Positions 32,007 to 40,768 of a stretch of 64,000 nucleotides of DNA are shown piece after piece. The position numbers were made by a program, and so were the translations under genes. This DNA comes from Pseudomonas sp. SLFW (GTDB taxonomy: Bacteria; Pseudomonadota; Gammaproteobacteria; Pseudomonadales; Pseudomonadaceae), in assembly GCF_009905615.1 (NCBI RefSeq), contig NZ_JAAAKW010000010.1:163218-227217 (forward strand). Direction: 5' to 3'. The notes under the pieces are model-generated. The model was not told the origin of the DNA, searched no databases, and worked only from the letters and a program-made list of their open reading frames with translations. Numbering within the stretch: position 1 is the stretch's first letter; each line of letters begins with the position of its first letter.

Positions 32007-33014
32007 TTGTCCGCTCCGGTCATCGCGATCGACGCAATGGGCGGGGACTTCGGTCCCCGCAGCATTGTTCAGGCCAGTATTGCCTGCCTGCTCGCTACAC
32101 CCTCGCTTCACCTGACCCTCGTCGGTCAAGAATCCCTTCTTGAAGAACTCATCGCCCGCCACTCTGGTGTCGATCGGTCTCGCCTGCTCGTCGTGAACGC
32201 CAGCGAAGTCATCACCATGGATGATCGCCCGTCTCTGGCGTTGCGGGGCAAGCCTGATTCTTCCATGCGTGTCGCATTGCGTCTGTTGGCCGAGGACAAG
32301 GTGCAGGCCTGCGTGAGCGCAGGCAACACCGGGGCCCTGATGGCGCTGTCGCGTTTTGTCCTCAAGACCCTGCCGGGCATCGATCGTCCCGCCATGGTCG
32401 CTGCCATTCCAACGCAGCGTGGTTACTGCCAGCTGCTCGATCTGGGCGCTAACGTCGATTGCAGCGCAGAGAATCTGTATCAGTTCGCCGTGATGGGCTC
32501 GGTGGCCGCTGAAGCGTTGGGCGTGGCGCGGCCAAAAGTCGCACTTCTCAACGTCGGCACCGAAGACATCAAGGGCAATCAGCAGGTCAAGCTGGCGTCG
32601 AGCCTGTTACAGGCCGCGCCGGGCCTCAATTACATCGGTTTCATTGAGGGCGACGGCCTGTATCGCGGGGAGGCGGACGTGGTGGTCTGTGACGGGTTCG
32701 TCGGCAATATCCTGCTGAAATCCAGCGAGGGTCTGGCGACCATGATCGGTGAGCGAATTGAAACCTTGTTCCGACAGAATGTGCTGTCGAAGGCCGTGGG
32801 TGCGTTGGCGATGCCGTTGCTCAAGCGGCTCAAGGCTGATCTGGCACCAGCACGGCACAACGGCGCCAGTTTTCTTGGCTTGCAGGGCATTGTGGTGAAG
32901 AGTCATGGCTCGGCAGGGGTTCAGGGCTTCCAGAGCGCCATTCAGCGGGCCTTGATCGAAATTCAGGAGAATTTGCCGGAGCGTCTCCATGGGCGCCTGG
33001 AAGAATTGCTGTAG
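32007..33014 (+). CDS. plsX: Phosphate acyltransferase PlsX
   Basis: A 335-residue enzyme that converts acyl-ACP to acyl-phosphate for phospholipid synthesis. Family motifs: IAIDAMGGDFGPRS, CVSAGNTGALMALS, LLDLGANVDC, LNVGTEDIKGN and ARHNGASFLGLQGIVVKSHG. The start is a TTG at 32007, 4 bp after the rpmF stop, with only a weak GACGAG ahead; no ATG or GTG is positioned to give the conserved SAPVIAIDAMGG start. Translation probably depends on ribosomes finishing rpmF. Confidence 0.93.
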   Translation: MSAPVIAIDAMGGDFGPRSIVQASIACLLATPSLHLTLVGQESLLEELIARHSGVDRSRLLVVNASEVITMDDRPSLALRGKPDSSMRVALRLLAEDKVQACVSAGNTGALMALSRFVLKTLPGIDRPAMVAAIPTQRGYCQLLDLGANVDCSAENLYQFAVMGSVAAEALGVARPKVALLNVGTEDIKGNQQVKLASSLLQAAPGLNYIGFIEGDGLYRGEADVVVCDGFVGNILLKSSEGLATMIGERIETLFRQNVLSKAVGALAMPLLKRLKADLAPARHNGASFLGLQGIVVKSHGSAGVQGFQSAIQRALIEIQENLPERLHGRLEELL

Positions 33015-33132
33015 TAGAATGTGACCCTCGTGACTGGCGGGTCATCCTACTGGCCAGTCGTAACACTTTGAATTTTCTCGCGTTCGGCCAGGTCGAGCGT
33101 TTTTTCAGACGACAATAATCAGGGGCTTTTCA

Positions 33133-34071
33133 ATGTCTGCTTCCGTCGCATTCGTCTTTCCGGGCCAGGGCTCGCAGTCCCTCGGCATGCTCGCCGAACT
33201 GGGCGCGCAGTACCCGTTGGTGCTGGACACGTTCAAAGAAGCCTCCGACGCATTGGGCTATGACCTCTGGGCACTGACCCAACAAGGTCCGGAAGAAAGC
33301 CTCAATCAGACCGACAAAACCCAGCCTGCCATCCTGACCGCATCGATCGCTCTGTGGCGTCTGTGGCTGGCCGAAGGTGGCGTGCGTCCTGGGTTCGTCG
33401 CCGGTCACAGCCTGGGCGAATACAGCGCCTTGGTCGCTGCAGGCAGCCTGTCGTTGGCTGACGCGGTCAAGCTGGTGGAACGTCGTGGTCAGTTGATGCA
33501 GGAAGCCGTGCCTGCGGGGCAGGGCGGCATGGCGGCCATTCTCGGTCTTGAAGACGCCGACGTCATCGCTGCCTGTGCCGAAGCGGCCCAGGAGGATGTG
33601 GTCAGCGCCGTGAATTTCAACTCGCCGGGCCAGGTGGTGATCGCGGGTGCCAAGGCTGCGGTCGATCGCGCCATTGACGTGTGCAAGGCCAAAGGCGCCA
33701 AGCGCGCACTGCCGTTGCCCGTCAGCGTCCCTTCGCACTGTGAACTGATGCGTCCAGCGGCTGAGCGTTTCGCAGAGTCCATCGCCGCCATCGACTGGCA
33801 GGCGCCGCAGATCCCGCTGGTGCAAAACGTCAGCGCCAGCGTGGTGTCGGACCTTGAAACGCTGAAAACCGATTTGCTGCAACAGTTGTACAAACCGGTT
33901 CGCTGGGTCGAGTCGATCCAGGCCCTGGCCGCCAATGGCGCGCTGCAACTGGTGGAATGCGGTCCGGGCAAAGTGCTGGCCGGTCTGAACAAGCGTTGCG
34001 CCGAGGGCGTCAACACTTCCAACCTCAATACCCCCGATGCTTTCGCCGCCACCCGTGCGGCGCTGGCCTGA
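33133..34071 (+). CDS. fabD: Malonyl CoA-acyl carrier protein transacylase
   Basis: A 312-residue FabD that loads malonate onto acyl carrier protein. The nucleophile is Ser93 in GHSLGEYSALVAAG, and the catalytic His lies in VSVPSHCELM. FPGQGSQSLGML is the conserved N terminus. It opens the fabD-fabG-acpP block of type II fatty acid synthesis and ends 13 bp before fabG. Confidence 0.97.
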   Translation: MSASVAFVFPGQGSQSLGMLAELGAQYPLVLDTFKEASDALGYDLWALTQQGPEESLNQTDKTQPAILTASIALWRLWLAEGGVRPGFVAGHSLGEYSALVAAGSLSLADAVKLVERRGQLMQEAVPAGQGGMAAILGLEDADVIAACAEAAQEDVVSAVNFNSPGQVVIAGAKAAVDRAIDVCKAKGAKRALPLPVSVPSHCELMRPAAERFAESIAAIDWQAPQIPLVQNVSASVVSDLETLKTDLLQQLYKPVRWVESIQALAANGALQLVECGPGKVLAGLNKRCAEGVNTSNLNTPDAFAATRAALA

Positions 34072-34084
34072 TAAGGAGAATTGC

Positions 34085-34822
34085 ATGAGTCAGGGTAAAG
34101 TTGCACTGGTCACCGGCGCGAGCCGTGGCATTGGCCGGGCTATCGCTCTGGAACTGGGCCGTAATGGTGCCATCGTGGTCGGCACTGCGACGTCCGAAGC
34201 CGGTGCCGAGAAAATTACCGCCTACTTCAAGGAAAACGGTATCGAAGGTTTCGGCCTGGCACTGGACGTCGGTAGCGATGAGTCGGTCAGCGCCGTTCTG
34301 GCACAGATCACCGAGCGCGTTGGCGCACCGTTGATCCTGGTCAATAACGCCGGTATCACCCGTGACAACCTGATGATGCGGATGAAAGATGACGAGTGGC
34401 ATGACGTCATCAACACCAACCTGACCAGCCTGTACCGCCTGACCAAGGGCGTCCTGCGTGGTATGACCAAGGCGCGTTGGGGGCGTATCATCAGCATTGG
34501 TTCGGTTGTAGGTGCCATGGGCAACGCCGGTCAAGTAAACTACGCCGCCGCGAAGGCGGGTCTGGAAGGTTTCAGCCGCGCATTGGCGCGTGAAGTCGGT
34601 TCGCGGGCAGTGACCGTGAACTCGGTGACGCCGGGTTTCATCGATACCGACATGACCCGTGAGTTGCCGGAAGCACAACGTGATTCCCTGACGACCCAGA
34701 TTCCACTGGGTCGATTGGGGCAGGCCGAAGAGATCGCGCACGTGGTCGCTTTTCTTGCCTCGGAAGGTGCAGGCTACGTTACCGGGGCTACAATCCCCGT
34801 TAACGGCGGCATGTACATGTGA
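34085..34822 (+). CDS. fabG: 3-oxoacyl-[acyl-carrier-protein] reductase FabG
   Basis: A 245-residue short-chain dehydrogenase that reduces beta-ketoacyl-ACP with NADPH. The nucleotide loop is TGASRGIG (residues 10-17), and the catalytic set includes Ser140, Tyr153 and Lys157 (VNYAAAKAG). Start: ATG at 34085 with AAGGAG upstream. Position between fabD and acpP, and the sequence, identify the housekeeping copy. Confidence 0.97.
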   Translation: MSQGKVALVTGASRGIGRAIALELGRNGAIVVGTATSEAGAEKITAYFKENGIEGFGLALDVGSDESVSAVLAQITERVGAPLILVNNAGITRDNLMMRMKDDEWHDVINTNLTSLYRLTKGVLRGMTKARWGRIISIGSVVGAMGNAGQVNYAAAKAGLEGFSRALAREVGSRAVTVNSVTPGFIDTDMTRELPEAQRDSLTTQIPLGRLGQAEEIAHVVAFLASEGAGYVTGATIPVNGGMYM

Positions 34823-34928
34823 CTTCCCGTATCGAAAAAATGTCATACGGGCTGTCTAAAATCCGTTATAAAGCTGAAATCTATTAATGGGCAGAGGGTC
34901 GATGGGCGTAGCGGGAATTGCGTTTAGC

Positions 34929-34956
34929 TTGAAATGCGCAAAACCTCTTCTATACA
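34929..34956 (+). promoter_or_regulatory. Sigma-70 promoter of acpP
   Basis: TTGAAA (34929-34934) and TATACA (34951-34956) are separated by 16 bp, 53 bp before the acpP ATG. It gives the abundant acyl carrier protein its own transcript within the fab cluster. Confidence 0.7.
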
Positions 34957-35008
34957 CTTACCCACCGGCCAGCTGCCCGAATTTGTCCACTAGGAGTTAA
35001 CACACGGT

Positions 35009-35245
35009 ATGAGCACCATCGAAGAGCGCGTCAAGAAAATCGTTGCCGAACAACTTGGCGTCAAGGCAGAAGAAGTCACCAACACCGCTTCTTTCGTTGA
35101 AGACCTGGGTGCCGACTCCCTTGACACCGTTGAGCTGGTCATGGCTCTGGAAGAGGAATTCGAGACCGAAATCCCTGACGAAGAAGCCGAGAAGATCACC
35201 ACTGTTCAAGCTGCTATCGATTACGTCACTGCCCACCAGGCTTAA
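35009..35245 (+). CDS. acpP: Acyl carrier protein
   Basis: A 78-residue acidic acyl carrier protein. Ser37 in DLGADSLDTVELVMALEEEF receives the 4'-phosphopantetheine arm that carries growing fatty acids. Start: ATG at 35009 with TAGGAG upstream. A strong promoter ahead and an intrinsic terminator behind fit high single-gene expression. Confidence 0.98.
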   Translation: MSTIEERVKKIVAEQLGVKAEEVTNTASFVEDLGADSLDTVELVMALEEEFETEIPDEEAEKITTVQAAIDYVTAHQA

Positions 35246-35275
35246 GACTTTGTAATCGTTGCTCGCTGTCAGGGA

Positions 35276-35308
35276 AAAACCGCACTGCCTTTGGCGTGCG
35301 GTTTTTTC
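35276..35308 (+). terminator. Rho-independent terminator after acpP
   Basis: AAAACCGCAC pairs with GTGCGGTTTT around a ten-base loop, followed by T-rich sequence. It lies between acpP and fabF and probably limits read-through. Confidence 0.85.
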
Positions 35309-35352
35309 TTTAAACAGTGCAGCGTTTCGTCAATAGAAAAAAGGAGAGTCCT

Positions 35353-36597
35353 GTGTCGCGTAGACGCGTCGTGGTCACCGGTATGGGTATGCTGACGCCA
35401 TTGGGCAACGATGTGCCCAGTACCTGGCAAGGCATTCTGGCTGGCCAGAGTGGCATTGGCCTTATCGAACACACGGACCTTTCGGCTTACACGACTCGCT
35501 TCGGCGGTTCGGTCAAAGGATTCAAGGTCGAGGATTACCTGTCGCCCAAAGAAGCGCGGCGTCTCGATCTCTTCATTCAATACGGTCTGGCGGCCAGCTT
35601 TCAGGCCGTGCGTAACGCGGGTATCGAAATCACCGACGCCAATCGCGAGCGTATCGGTGTGGCCATGGGCTCCGGTATCGGCGGCCTGACCAACATCGAG
35701 AACACCAGCCGTTTGCTGCATGACCAGGGGCCGGGCAAGATTTCCCCGTTCTTCGTGCCGGGCTCGATCATCAACATGATTTCCGGTTTCCTGTCGATCC
35801 ACTTGGGCGCGCAGGGGCCGAACTACGCCATCGCCACGGCGTGCACCACCAGCACCCATTGCATCGGCATGGCGGCGCGCAACATTGCGTACGACGAAGC
35901 CGACGTGATGATCGCCGGCGGCGCAGAAATGGCGGCCTGCGGTCTGGGCATGGGCGGCTTTGGCGCGTCCCGCGCGCTGTCGACCCGCAATGACGAACCA
36001 ACCCGTGCCAGCCGTCCGTGGGACAAGGGCCGTGACGGTTTCGTGCTGTCCGACGGTGCCGGTGCGCTGGTGCTCGAAGAGCTGGAGCACGCCAAGGCGC
36101 GTGGTGCGACCATCTATGCCGAGCTGATCGGTTTCGGCATGAGCGGCGACGCGTTTCACATGACGTCGCCACCGGAAGACGGTGCTGGTGCGGCCCGCTG
36201 CATCACCAATGCGTTGCGCGATGCCAAAGTGCGTCCGGACGAAGTGCAGTACATCAACGCCCACGGCACCTCGACCCCGGCAGGCGACCTGGCCGAAGTT
36301 CACGCGATCAAATCGGTGTTCGGTGAGCATGCCTATAAGCTGGCCGTCAGTTCGACCAAGTCCATGACGGGTCACCTGCTAGGCGCGGCCGGTGCCATCG
36401 AAGCGATCTTCAGCGTGCTGGCGATCAATGGTCAGGTGGCTCCACCGACCATCAACCTCGATGAGCCGGGCGAAGGTTGCGATCTGGACTTCGTGCCTCA
36501 CGAGCCCCGCAACATGCCGATCGATGTCGTGGTGTCCAACTCCTTCGGGTTTGGCGGCACCAACGGCTCGCTGGTGTTCCGTCGGTTCGCGGAATGA
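35353..36597 (+). CDS. fabF: 3-oxoacyl-[acyl-carrier-protein] synthase II FabF
   Basis: A 414-residue condensing enzyme of fatty acid elongation. The catalytic Cys164 lies in ATACTTSTHCIG, and the two histidines in INAHGTSTPAGD and KSMTGHLLGAAGA. Start: GTG at 35353 with AAGGAGAG 5 nt upstream; the TTG-initiated longer frame was rejected because MSRRRVVVTGMG is the family start. The stop overlaps the pabC ATG as ATGA. Confidence 0.96.
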   Translation: MSRRRVVVTGMGMLTPLGNDVPSTWQGILAGQSGIGLIEHTDLSAYTTRFGGSVKGFKVEDYLSPKEARRLDLFIQYGLAASFQAVRNAGIEITDANRERIGVAMGSGIGGLTNIENTSRLLHDQGPGKISPFFVPGSIINMISGFLSIHLGAQGPNYAIATACTTSTHCIGMAARNIAYDEADVMIAGGAEMAACGLGMGGFGASRALSTRNDEPTRASRPWDKGRDGFVLSDGAGALVLEELEHAKARGATIYAELIGFGMSGDAFHMTSPPEDGAGAARCITNALRDAKVRPDEVQYINAHGTSTPAGDLAEVHAIKSVFGEHAYKLAVSSTKSMTGHLLGAAGAIEAIFSVLAINGQVAPPTINLDEPGEGCDLDFVPHEPRNMPIDVVVSNSFGFGGTNGSLVFRRFAE

Positions 36598-37412
36598 TCC
36601 CGAGCTGGATCGATGGCGTGCCGGCCGACGCCCTGTCCGTCAAGGATCGGGGGCTGGCCTACGGCGACGGCCTGTTCGAGACCATTCTGGTCAAGGCGGG
36701 CCAGCCACTGCTCTTCGAACGGCATCTGGAGCGTCTTGCGCGGGGTGGCAAACGCCTGGCCATGACGCTCGATCTTCCACTGATCGAACGCGAGTGCCTG
36801 GCGTTCGCGGCGCAGATGAACGAAGGGGTCATGAAGCTGATCGTCACCCGTGGCGAAGGTCTGCGTGGCTATGCGCCGACCTCGGGGGGCCAACCTCGGC
36901 GGCTGCTTCAATCCAGCGCGTTGCCTGCCTACCCTGCGGCTCATGCAGAACACGGCATTCGGTTATTTCCCTGTCGCACGCGCCTCGCTGAGCAACCCCT
37001 GTTGGCGGGGCTCAAGCACCTCAATCGTCTGGAGCAGGTGCTGGCGCGCGCCGAGTGGAACGATGCCGAACACGCCGAAGGCCTGATGCGCGATACCTCC
37101 GGCCGTGTCGTCGAGGCCGTCTACAGCAACCTGTTCATGATCAAGGGCGGCGTGCTGCTGACGCCGGATCTGACCCGCTGCGGCGTGGCCGGGGTCATGC
37201 GAGCAGAGTTGCTGGCCTTGGCTGAGCAGAACAACCTGCCTGCACGTGCCCTGGACCTGAGCCTGTCGGACCTGCAAAAAGCTGATGAGGTGTTCGTGTG
37301 CAACAGCGTGTACGGCATCTGGCCAGTGCGCGCCTTCGAGCAACTGAACTGGCCCGTTGGCCCTGTCACCCGTAAACTGCAAAACCTTGTCCGCGGGCTT
37401 CTGGATATCTGA
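36594..37412 (+). CDS. pabC: Aminodeoxychorismate lyase PabC
   Basis: A 272-residue class IV PLP enzyme that releases p-aminobenzoate from aminodeoxychorismate for folate synthesis. The PLP lysine is Lys141 in LKHLNRLEQVLA; DRGLAYGDGLFETI is the class IV N-terminal motif, and VFVCNSVYGIWPV the C-terminal one. ATGA overlap with fabF and a 3-nt gap to mltG show tight operon structure, the order found in E. coli and P. aeruginosa. Confidence 0.95.
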   Translation: MIPSWIDGVPADALSVKDRGLAYGDGLFETILVKAGQPLLFERHLERLARGGKRLAMTLDLPLIERECLAFAAQMNEGVMKLIVTRGEGLRGYAPTSGGQPRRLLQSSALPAYPAAHAEHGIRLFPCRTRLAEQPLLAGLKHLNRLEQVLARAEWNDAEHAEGLMRDTSGRVVEAVYSNLFMIKGGVLLTPDLTRCGVAGVMRAELLALAEQNNLPARALDLSLSDLQKADEVFVCNSVYGIWPVRAFEQLNWPVGPVTRKLQNLVRGLLDI

Positions 37413-37415
37413 TTC

Positions 37416-38711
37416 GTGATCCGAAAATTATTCGTCTTGCTGGAAACGGGTGTGGTTCTGGCAGGGCTGTTGTTGGGTCTGGCCTTCTGGCAGCAGAACA
37501 ACGCGCTGCAACAACCGTTGAATTTGACGCAAGAGCGCCTGCTCGACGTGCCATCGGGTGCGTCGCCCACCGGCGTACTCAATCGTCTGGAAAGCGAAGG
37601 CATTCTCAAGGATGCGCTCTGGCTGCGTCTTTACTGGCGCTTCAACCTCGCGGGCCAGTCGCTGCACAGTGGCGAATACCGCATGACACCGGGCATGAAC
37701 GCCAAGTCGCTGCTGGGGCTGTGGCAGAAGGGCGAAGTGGTGCAATACAGCCTGACGCTGGTCGAGGGCTGGAATTTCCGCCAGGTGCGCGCGGCATTGG
37801 CCAAGCAGCCCAAGCTGGAACAAACCCTCGTTAACCTGAGCGACAGCGAACTGATGACCAAGATCGGCCATCCGAACGTCTTCCCGGAAGGCCGGTTTTT
37901 TCCTGATACCTATCGCTACGTGCGCGGCATGACCGACGTCGAGTTGCTCAAGCAGGCCTACAACCGCCTCGACGATGTGCTGCAAGAGGAATGGGACAAG
38001 CGCGCTGCCGACGTTCCTTATGTCGACCCTTATCAGGCGTTGATCATGGCGTCGTTGGTGGAAAAAGAAACGGGCGTGCCACAGGAACGCGGGCAGATCG
38101 CCGGGGTGTTCGTGCGTCGCTTGCAACAGGGCATGTTGTTGCAGACCGATCCTACGGTGATCTACGGCCTGGGCGAACGCTACAACGGCAAGATCACGCG
38201 GGCGTTCTTGAAAGAGGCGACGCCTTACAACACCTACGTGGTGTCCGGGCTGCCGCCGACGCCTATTTCAATGGTGGGGCGTGAAGCCATTCATGCCGCG
38301 ATGAACCCGGTGGCTGGCAACAGCCTGTATTTCGTTGCGAAAGGGGATGGCAGTCACGTGTTCTCGGCTGATCTCGACGCCCATAACGCGGCGGTCAAGG
38401 AATACCAGCTCAAACGTCGGGCGGACTACCGTTCCAGCCCGGCGCCTGCGTCGCCACCGGCTATTGTGCCAACGTCGGACGTCGATCCTGTGCCGACCAC
38501 AGAAAAGCCTGCGGTGGAATCGGCGCCCGCTCCCTTGCCTCAGGTGCCCGCTCCGGATGAGAAGCCTTCCGAGCAGGACGCTTCAAAGACCACGACGCCT
38601 GAGTCGTCGAGGGCTGAGCCTTCCACGACTGAACCGTCGAATGCTGAAAAACCGCAGCCGCCGACTGAGGCCAGTGACAAGGCCGATAAAGCCGAGTCGC
38701 GCCCGCAATGA
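37416..38711 (+). CDS. mltG: Endolytic murein transglycosylase MltG
   Basis: A 431-residue membrane-anchored lytic transglycosylase that cuts nascent glycan strands. One N-terminal membrane helix (residues about 7-25) precedes a LysM-like region and the YceG catalytic domain, with the Glu motif MASLVEKETGVPQERGQIAG (Glu216/Glu218). FPEGRFFPDTY and SGLPPTPI are also typical. Start: GTG at 37416, giving MIRKLFVLLETG. Residues from about 335 form a Pro/Ser/Glu/Thr-rich tail of about 95 residues that E. coli MltG (340 residues) lacks; it is predicted to be disordered in the periplasm. Confidence 0.93.
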   Translation: MIRKLFVLLETGVVLAGLLLGLAFWQQNNALQQPLNLTQERLLDVPSGASPTGVLNRLESEGILKDALWLRLYWRFNLAGQSLHSGEYRMTPGMNAKSLLGLWQKGEVVQYSLTLVEGWNFRQVRAALAKQPKLEQTLVNLSDSELMTKIGHPNVFPEGRFFPDTYRYVRGMTDVELLKQAYNRLDDVLQEEWDKRAADVPYVDPYQALIMASLVEKETGVPQERGQIAGVFVRRLQQGMLLQTDPTVIYGLGERYNGKITRAFLKEATPYNTYVVSGLPPTPISMVGREAIHAAMNPVAGNSLYFVAKGDGSHVFSADLDAHNAAVKEYQLKRRADYRSSPAPASPPAIVPTSDVDPVPTTEKPAVESAPAPLPQVPAPDEKPSEQDASKTTTPESSRAEPSTTEPSNAEKPQPPTEASDKADKAESRPQ

Positions 38712-38730
38712 CTTTGATTAAGGACTGCCT

Positions 38731-39375
38731 GTGACTGGTTTGTTTATTACGCTGGAAGGCCCGGAGGGTGCTGGCAAAAGCACCAACCGTGAACACCTCG
38801 CCGAACGCCTGCGCAGCCACGGTATTGACGTGGTGTTGACCCGTGAACCCGGCGGCACGCCGCTGGCCGAGCGTATCCGGGAACTGTTGCTGGCCCCCAG
38901 CGATGAAACCATGGACGCCGACACTGAGCTGCTGTTGGTCTTTGCCGCTCGTGCGCAGCACCTGGCAGGCGTGATTCGTCCGGCGCTGGCCCGAGGCGCG
39001 GTGGTCCTGTGCGATCGTTTCACCGATGCCACCTACGCCTATCAAGGTGGCGGCCGTGGCCTGTCGGTCGAACGCATCGCCATGCTGGAAGCGTTCGTTC
39101 AGGGAGCGTTGCGCCCGGACCTGACGCTGGTGTTCGACCTGCCCGTGGAAATCGGTCTGGCCCGCGCCACCGCCCGTGGTCGCCTGGATCGTTTCGAGCA
39201 GGAAGGCCGTGCGTTTTTCGACGCGGTGCGCAGCACCTACCTGAACCGTGCTGCCGCAGCGCCTGACCGTTATCGTCTGGTGAACGCCGCGCTGCCGCTG
39301 GATCAGGTGCAGGCGTCTCTCGACGAACTGGTGCCGGACCTGCTCAAGCGGCTGGCGGATCGTCAGCATGGCTGA
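38731..39375 (+). CDS. tmk: Thymidylate kinase
   Basis: A 214-residue kinase that phosphorylates dTMP to dTDP. The P-loop is GPEGAGKST (residues 9-17), the DRF motif is VVLCDRFTDATYAYQGGGRG and the LID region is GRLDRFEQEG. Start: GTG at 38731. It overlaps holB by 8 nt, the common tmk-holB arrangement. Confidence 0.95.
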   Translation: MTGLFITLEGPEGAGKSTNREHLAERLRSHGIDVVLTREPGGTPLAERIRELLLAPSDETMDADTELLLVFAARAQHLAGVIRPALARGAVVLCDRFTDATYAYQGGGRGLSVERIAMLEAFVQGALRPDLTLVFDLPVEIGLARATARGRLDRFEQEGRAFFDAVRSTYLNRAAAAPDRYRLVNAALPLDQVQASLDELVPDLLKRLADRQHG

Positions 39376-40354
39376 TGCCTATCCCTGGCAACAAAACCTC
39401 TGGCAGCAACTGGCCGGACGCACTCAACACGCCCACGCCTATTTGCTGCATGGGCCAGCCGGAATCGGCAAGCGGGCGCTGGCTGAGCGCCTGATGCGTC
39501 TGTTGTTGTGTCAGCGTCCCTCCGGGCTTGAAGCCTGCGGGCAGTGTAAGTCCTGTTCGCTGCTCGCGGCCGGCAGCCACCCGGACAATTACGTATTGGA
39601 GCCGGAAGAAGCGGACAAGGCGATCAAGGTCGATCAGGTGCGCGATCTGGTCAGCTTCGTGGTGCAAACCGCGCAGATGGGCGGGCGCAAGGTGGTGCTG
39701 ATCGAGCCGGTCGAGTCGATGAACATCAACGCCGCCAACGCGTTGCTGAAAAGCCTTGAAGAGCCGTCCGGCGATACCGTGCTGTTGCTCGTCAGTCATC
39801 AACCGAGCCGTCTGTTGCCGACGATCAAGAGCCGCTGCGTGCAACAGGCCTGTCCGTTGCCGAGCGAAGCGATGAGTGTCGCGTGGCTGGCTGATGCGTT
39901 GTCGGACTGCACCGACGAAGAACGGGTCGAACTGCTGACCCTGGCCGCAGGTTCGCCGCTGGCTGCCGTCAGTCTTCAGGCCCAAGGCGTGCGTGAACAG
40001 CGTGCGCTGGTGGTCGATGGGGTCAAGAAGCTTCTTAAAGGCCAGCAATCGCCTACGCAATTGGCTGAGGGCTGGAAAGACGTCCCGCTGTTGCTGCTTT
40101 TCGACTGGTTCTGCGACTGGTCGAACCTGATCCTGCGCTATCAGCTCACCGAAGACGAAACCGGGCTGGGACTGGCCGACATGCGCAAGGTGTTGCAGTA
40201 CCTGGCGCAGAAGTCCCCACAGGGTAAAGTCCTCGCGATGCAGGACTGGGTGCTGCTTCAGCGCCAGAAAGTGTTGTCGAAAGCGAACCTCAACCGTGTT
40301 TTGTTGCTCGAAGCGTTATTGGTGCAGTGGGCATCTCTGACCGGACAGGGGTAG
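39368..40354 (+). CDS. holB: DNA polymerase III subunit delta prime
   Basis: A 328-residue clamp-loader subunit. The zinc-binding cysteines Cys48, Cys57, Cys60 and Cys63 (CGQCKSC) match the spacing of E. coli HolB, as do YLLHGPAGIGKRALAE and NAANALLKSLEEPSGDT. It acts with gamma/tau and delta to load the sliding clamp. Overlaps tmk by 8 nt and precedes pilZ. Confidence 0.95.
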   Translation: MADAYPWQQNLWQQLAGRTQHAHAYLLHGPAGIGKRALAERLMRLLLCQRPSGLEACGQCKSCSLLAAGSHPDNYVLEPEEADKAIKVDQVRDLVSFVVQTAQMGGRKVVLIEPVESMNINAANALLKSLEEPSGDTVLLLVSHQPSRLLPTIKSRCVQQACPLPSEAMSVAWLADALSDCTDEERVELLTLAAGSPLAAVSLQAQGVREQRALVVDGVKKLLKGQQSPTQLAEGWKDVPLLLLFDWFCDWSNLILRYQLTEDETGLGLADMRKVLQYLAQKSPQGKVLAMQDWVLLQRQKVLSKANLNRVLLLEALLVQWASLTGQG

Positions 40355-40396
40355 ACTGGCCATCTGCATGACATCAGTACCCATGAGGAAGTTGAG

Positions 40397-40753
40397 ATGA
40401 GCGTCCCCTTGAGCCCGGGTCCACGTAACGGCATCCTGTCCCTGACCATCAAGGACAAGTCGGTCCTGTACGCCGCCTACATGCCGTTCATCAAGAATGG
40501 CGGCCTGTTCATCCCCACCAGCAAGAGCTACAAGCTGGGAGATGAGGTGTTCATGCTGCTTAACCTGATGGACGAGCCTGAAAAAATCCCGGTCGCGGGC
40601 AAGGTTACCTGGATCACGCCCAAAGGTGCCCAGGGCAACCGCGCGGCGGGCGTTGGCGTGCAGTTCAACGACGGCGACAACACCGCCCGCAACATGATCG
40701 AAAACTACTTGGCCGGTGCCCTCAAATCCGACCGTCCCACTCACACGATGTAA
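40397..40753 (+). CDS. pilZ: Type IV pilus assembly protein PilZ (non-canonical PilZ domain)
   Basis: A 118-residue single PilZ domain very close to P. aeruginosa PilZ (PA2960): GPRNGILSLTIKDKSVLYAA, FIPTSKSYKLGDEVFML, GKVTWITPKGAQGNRAAGVG. PilZ is needed for type IV pilus biogenesis, working with PilB and FimX. The RxxxR and D/NxSxxG motifs that bind cyclic di-GMP in most PilZ domains are absent, as in the founding member, so it should act by protein contact. Start: ATG at 40397 with GAGGAAG upstream. Located between holB and tatD as in P. aeruginosa. Confidence 0.93.
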   Translation: MSVPLSPGPRNGILSLTIKDKSVLYAAYMPFIKNGGLFIPTSKSYKLGDEVFMLLNLMDEPEKIPVAGKVTWITPKGAQGNRAAGVGVQFNDGDNTARNMIENYLAGALKSDRPTHTM

Positions 40754-40768
40754 ATTGTTCCGGTTCCC

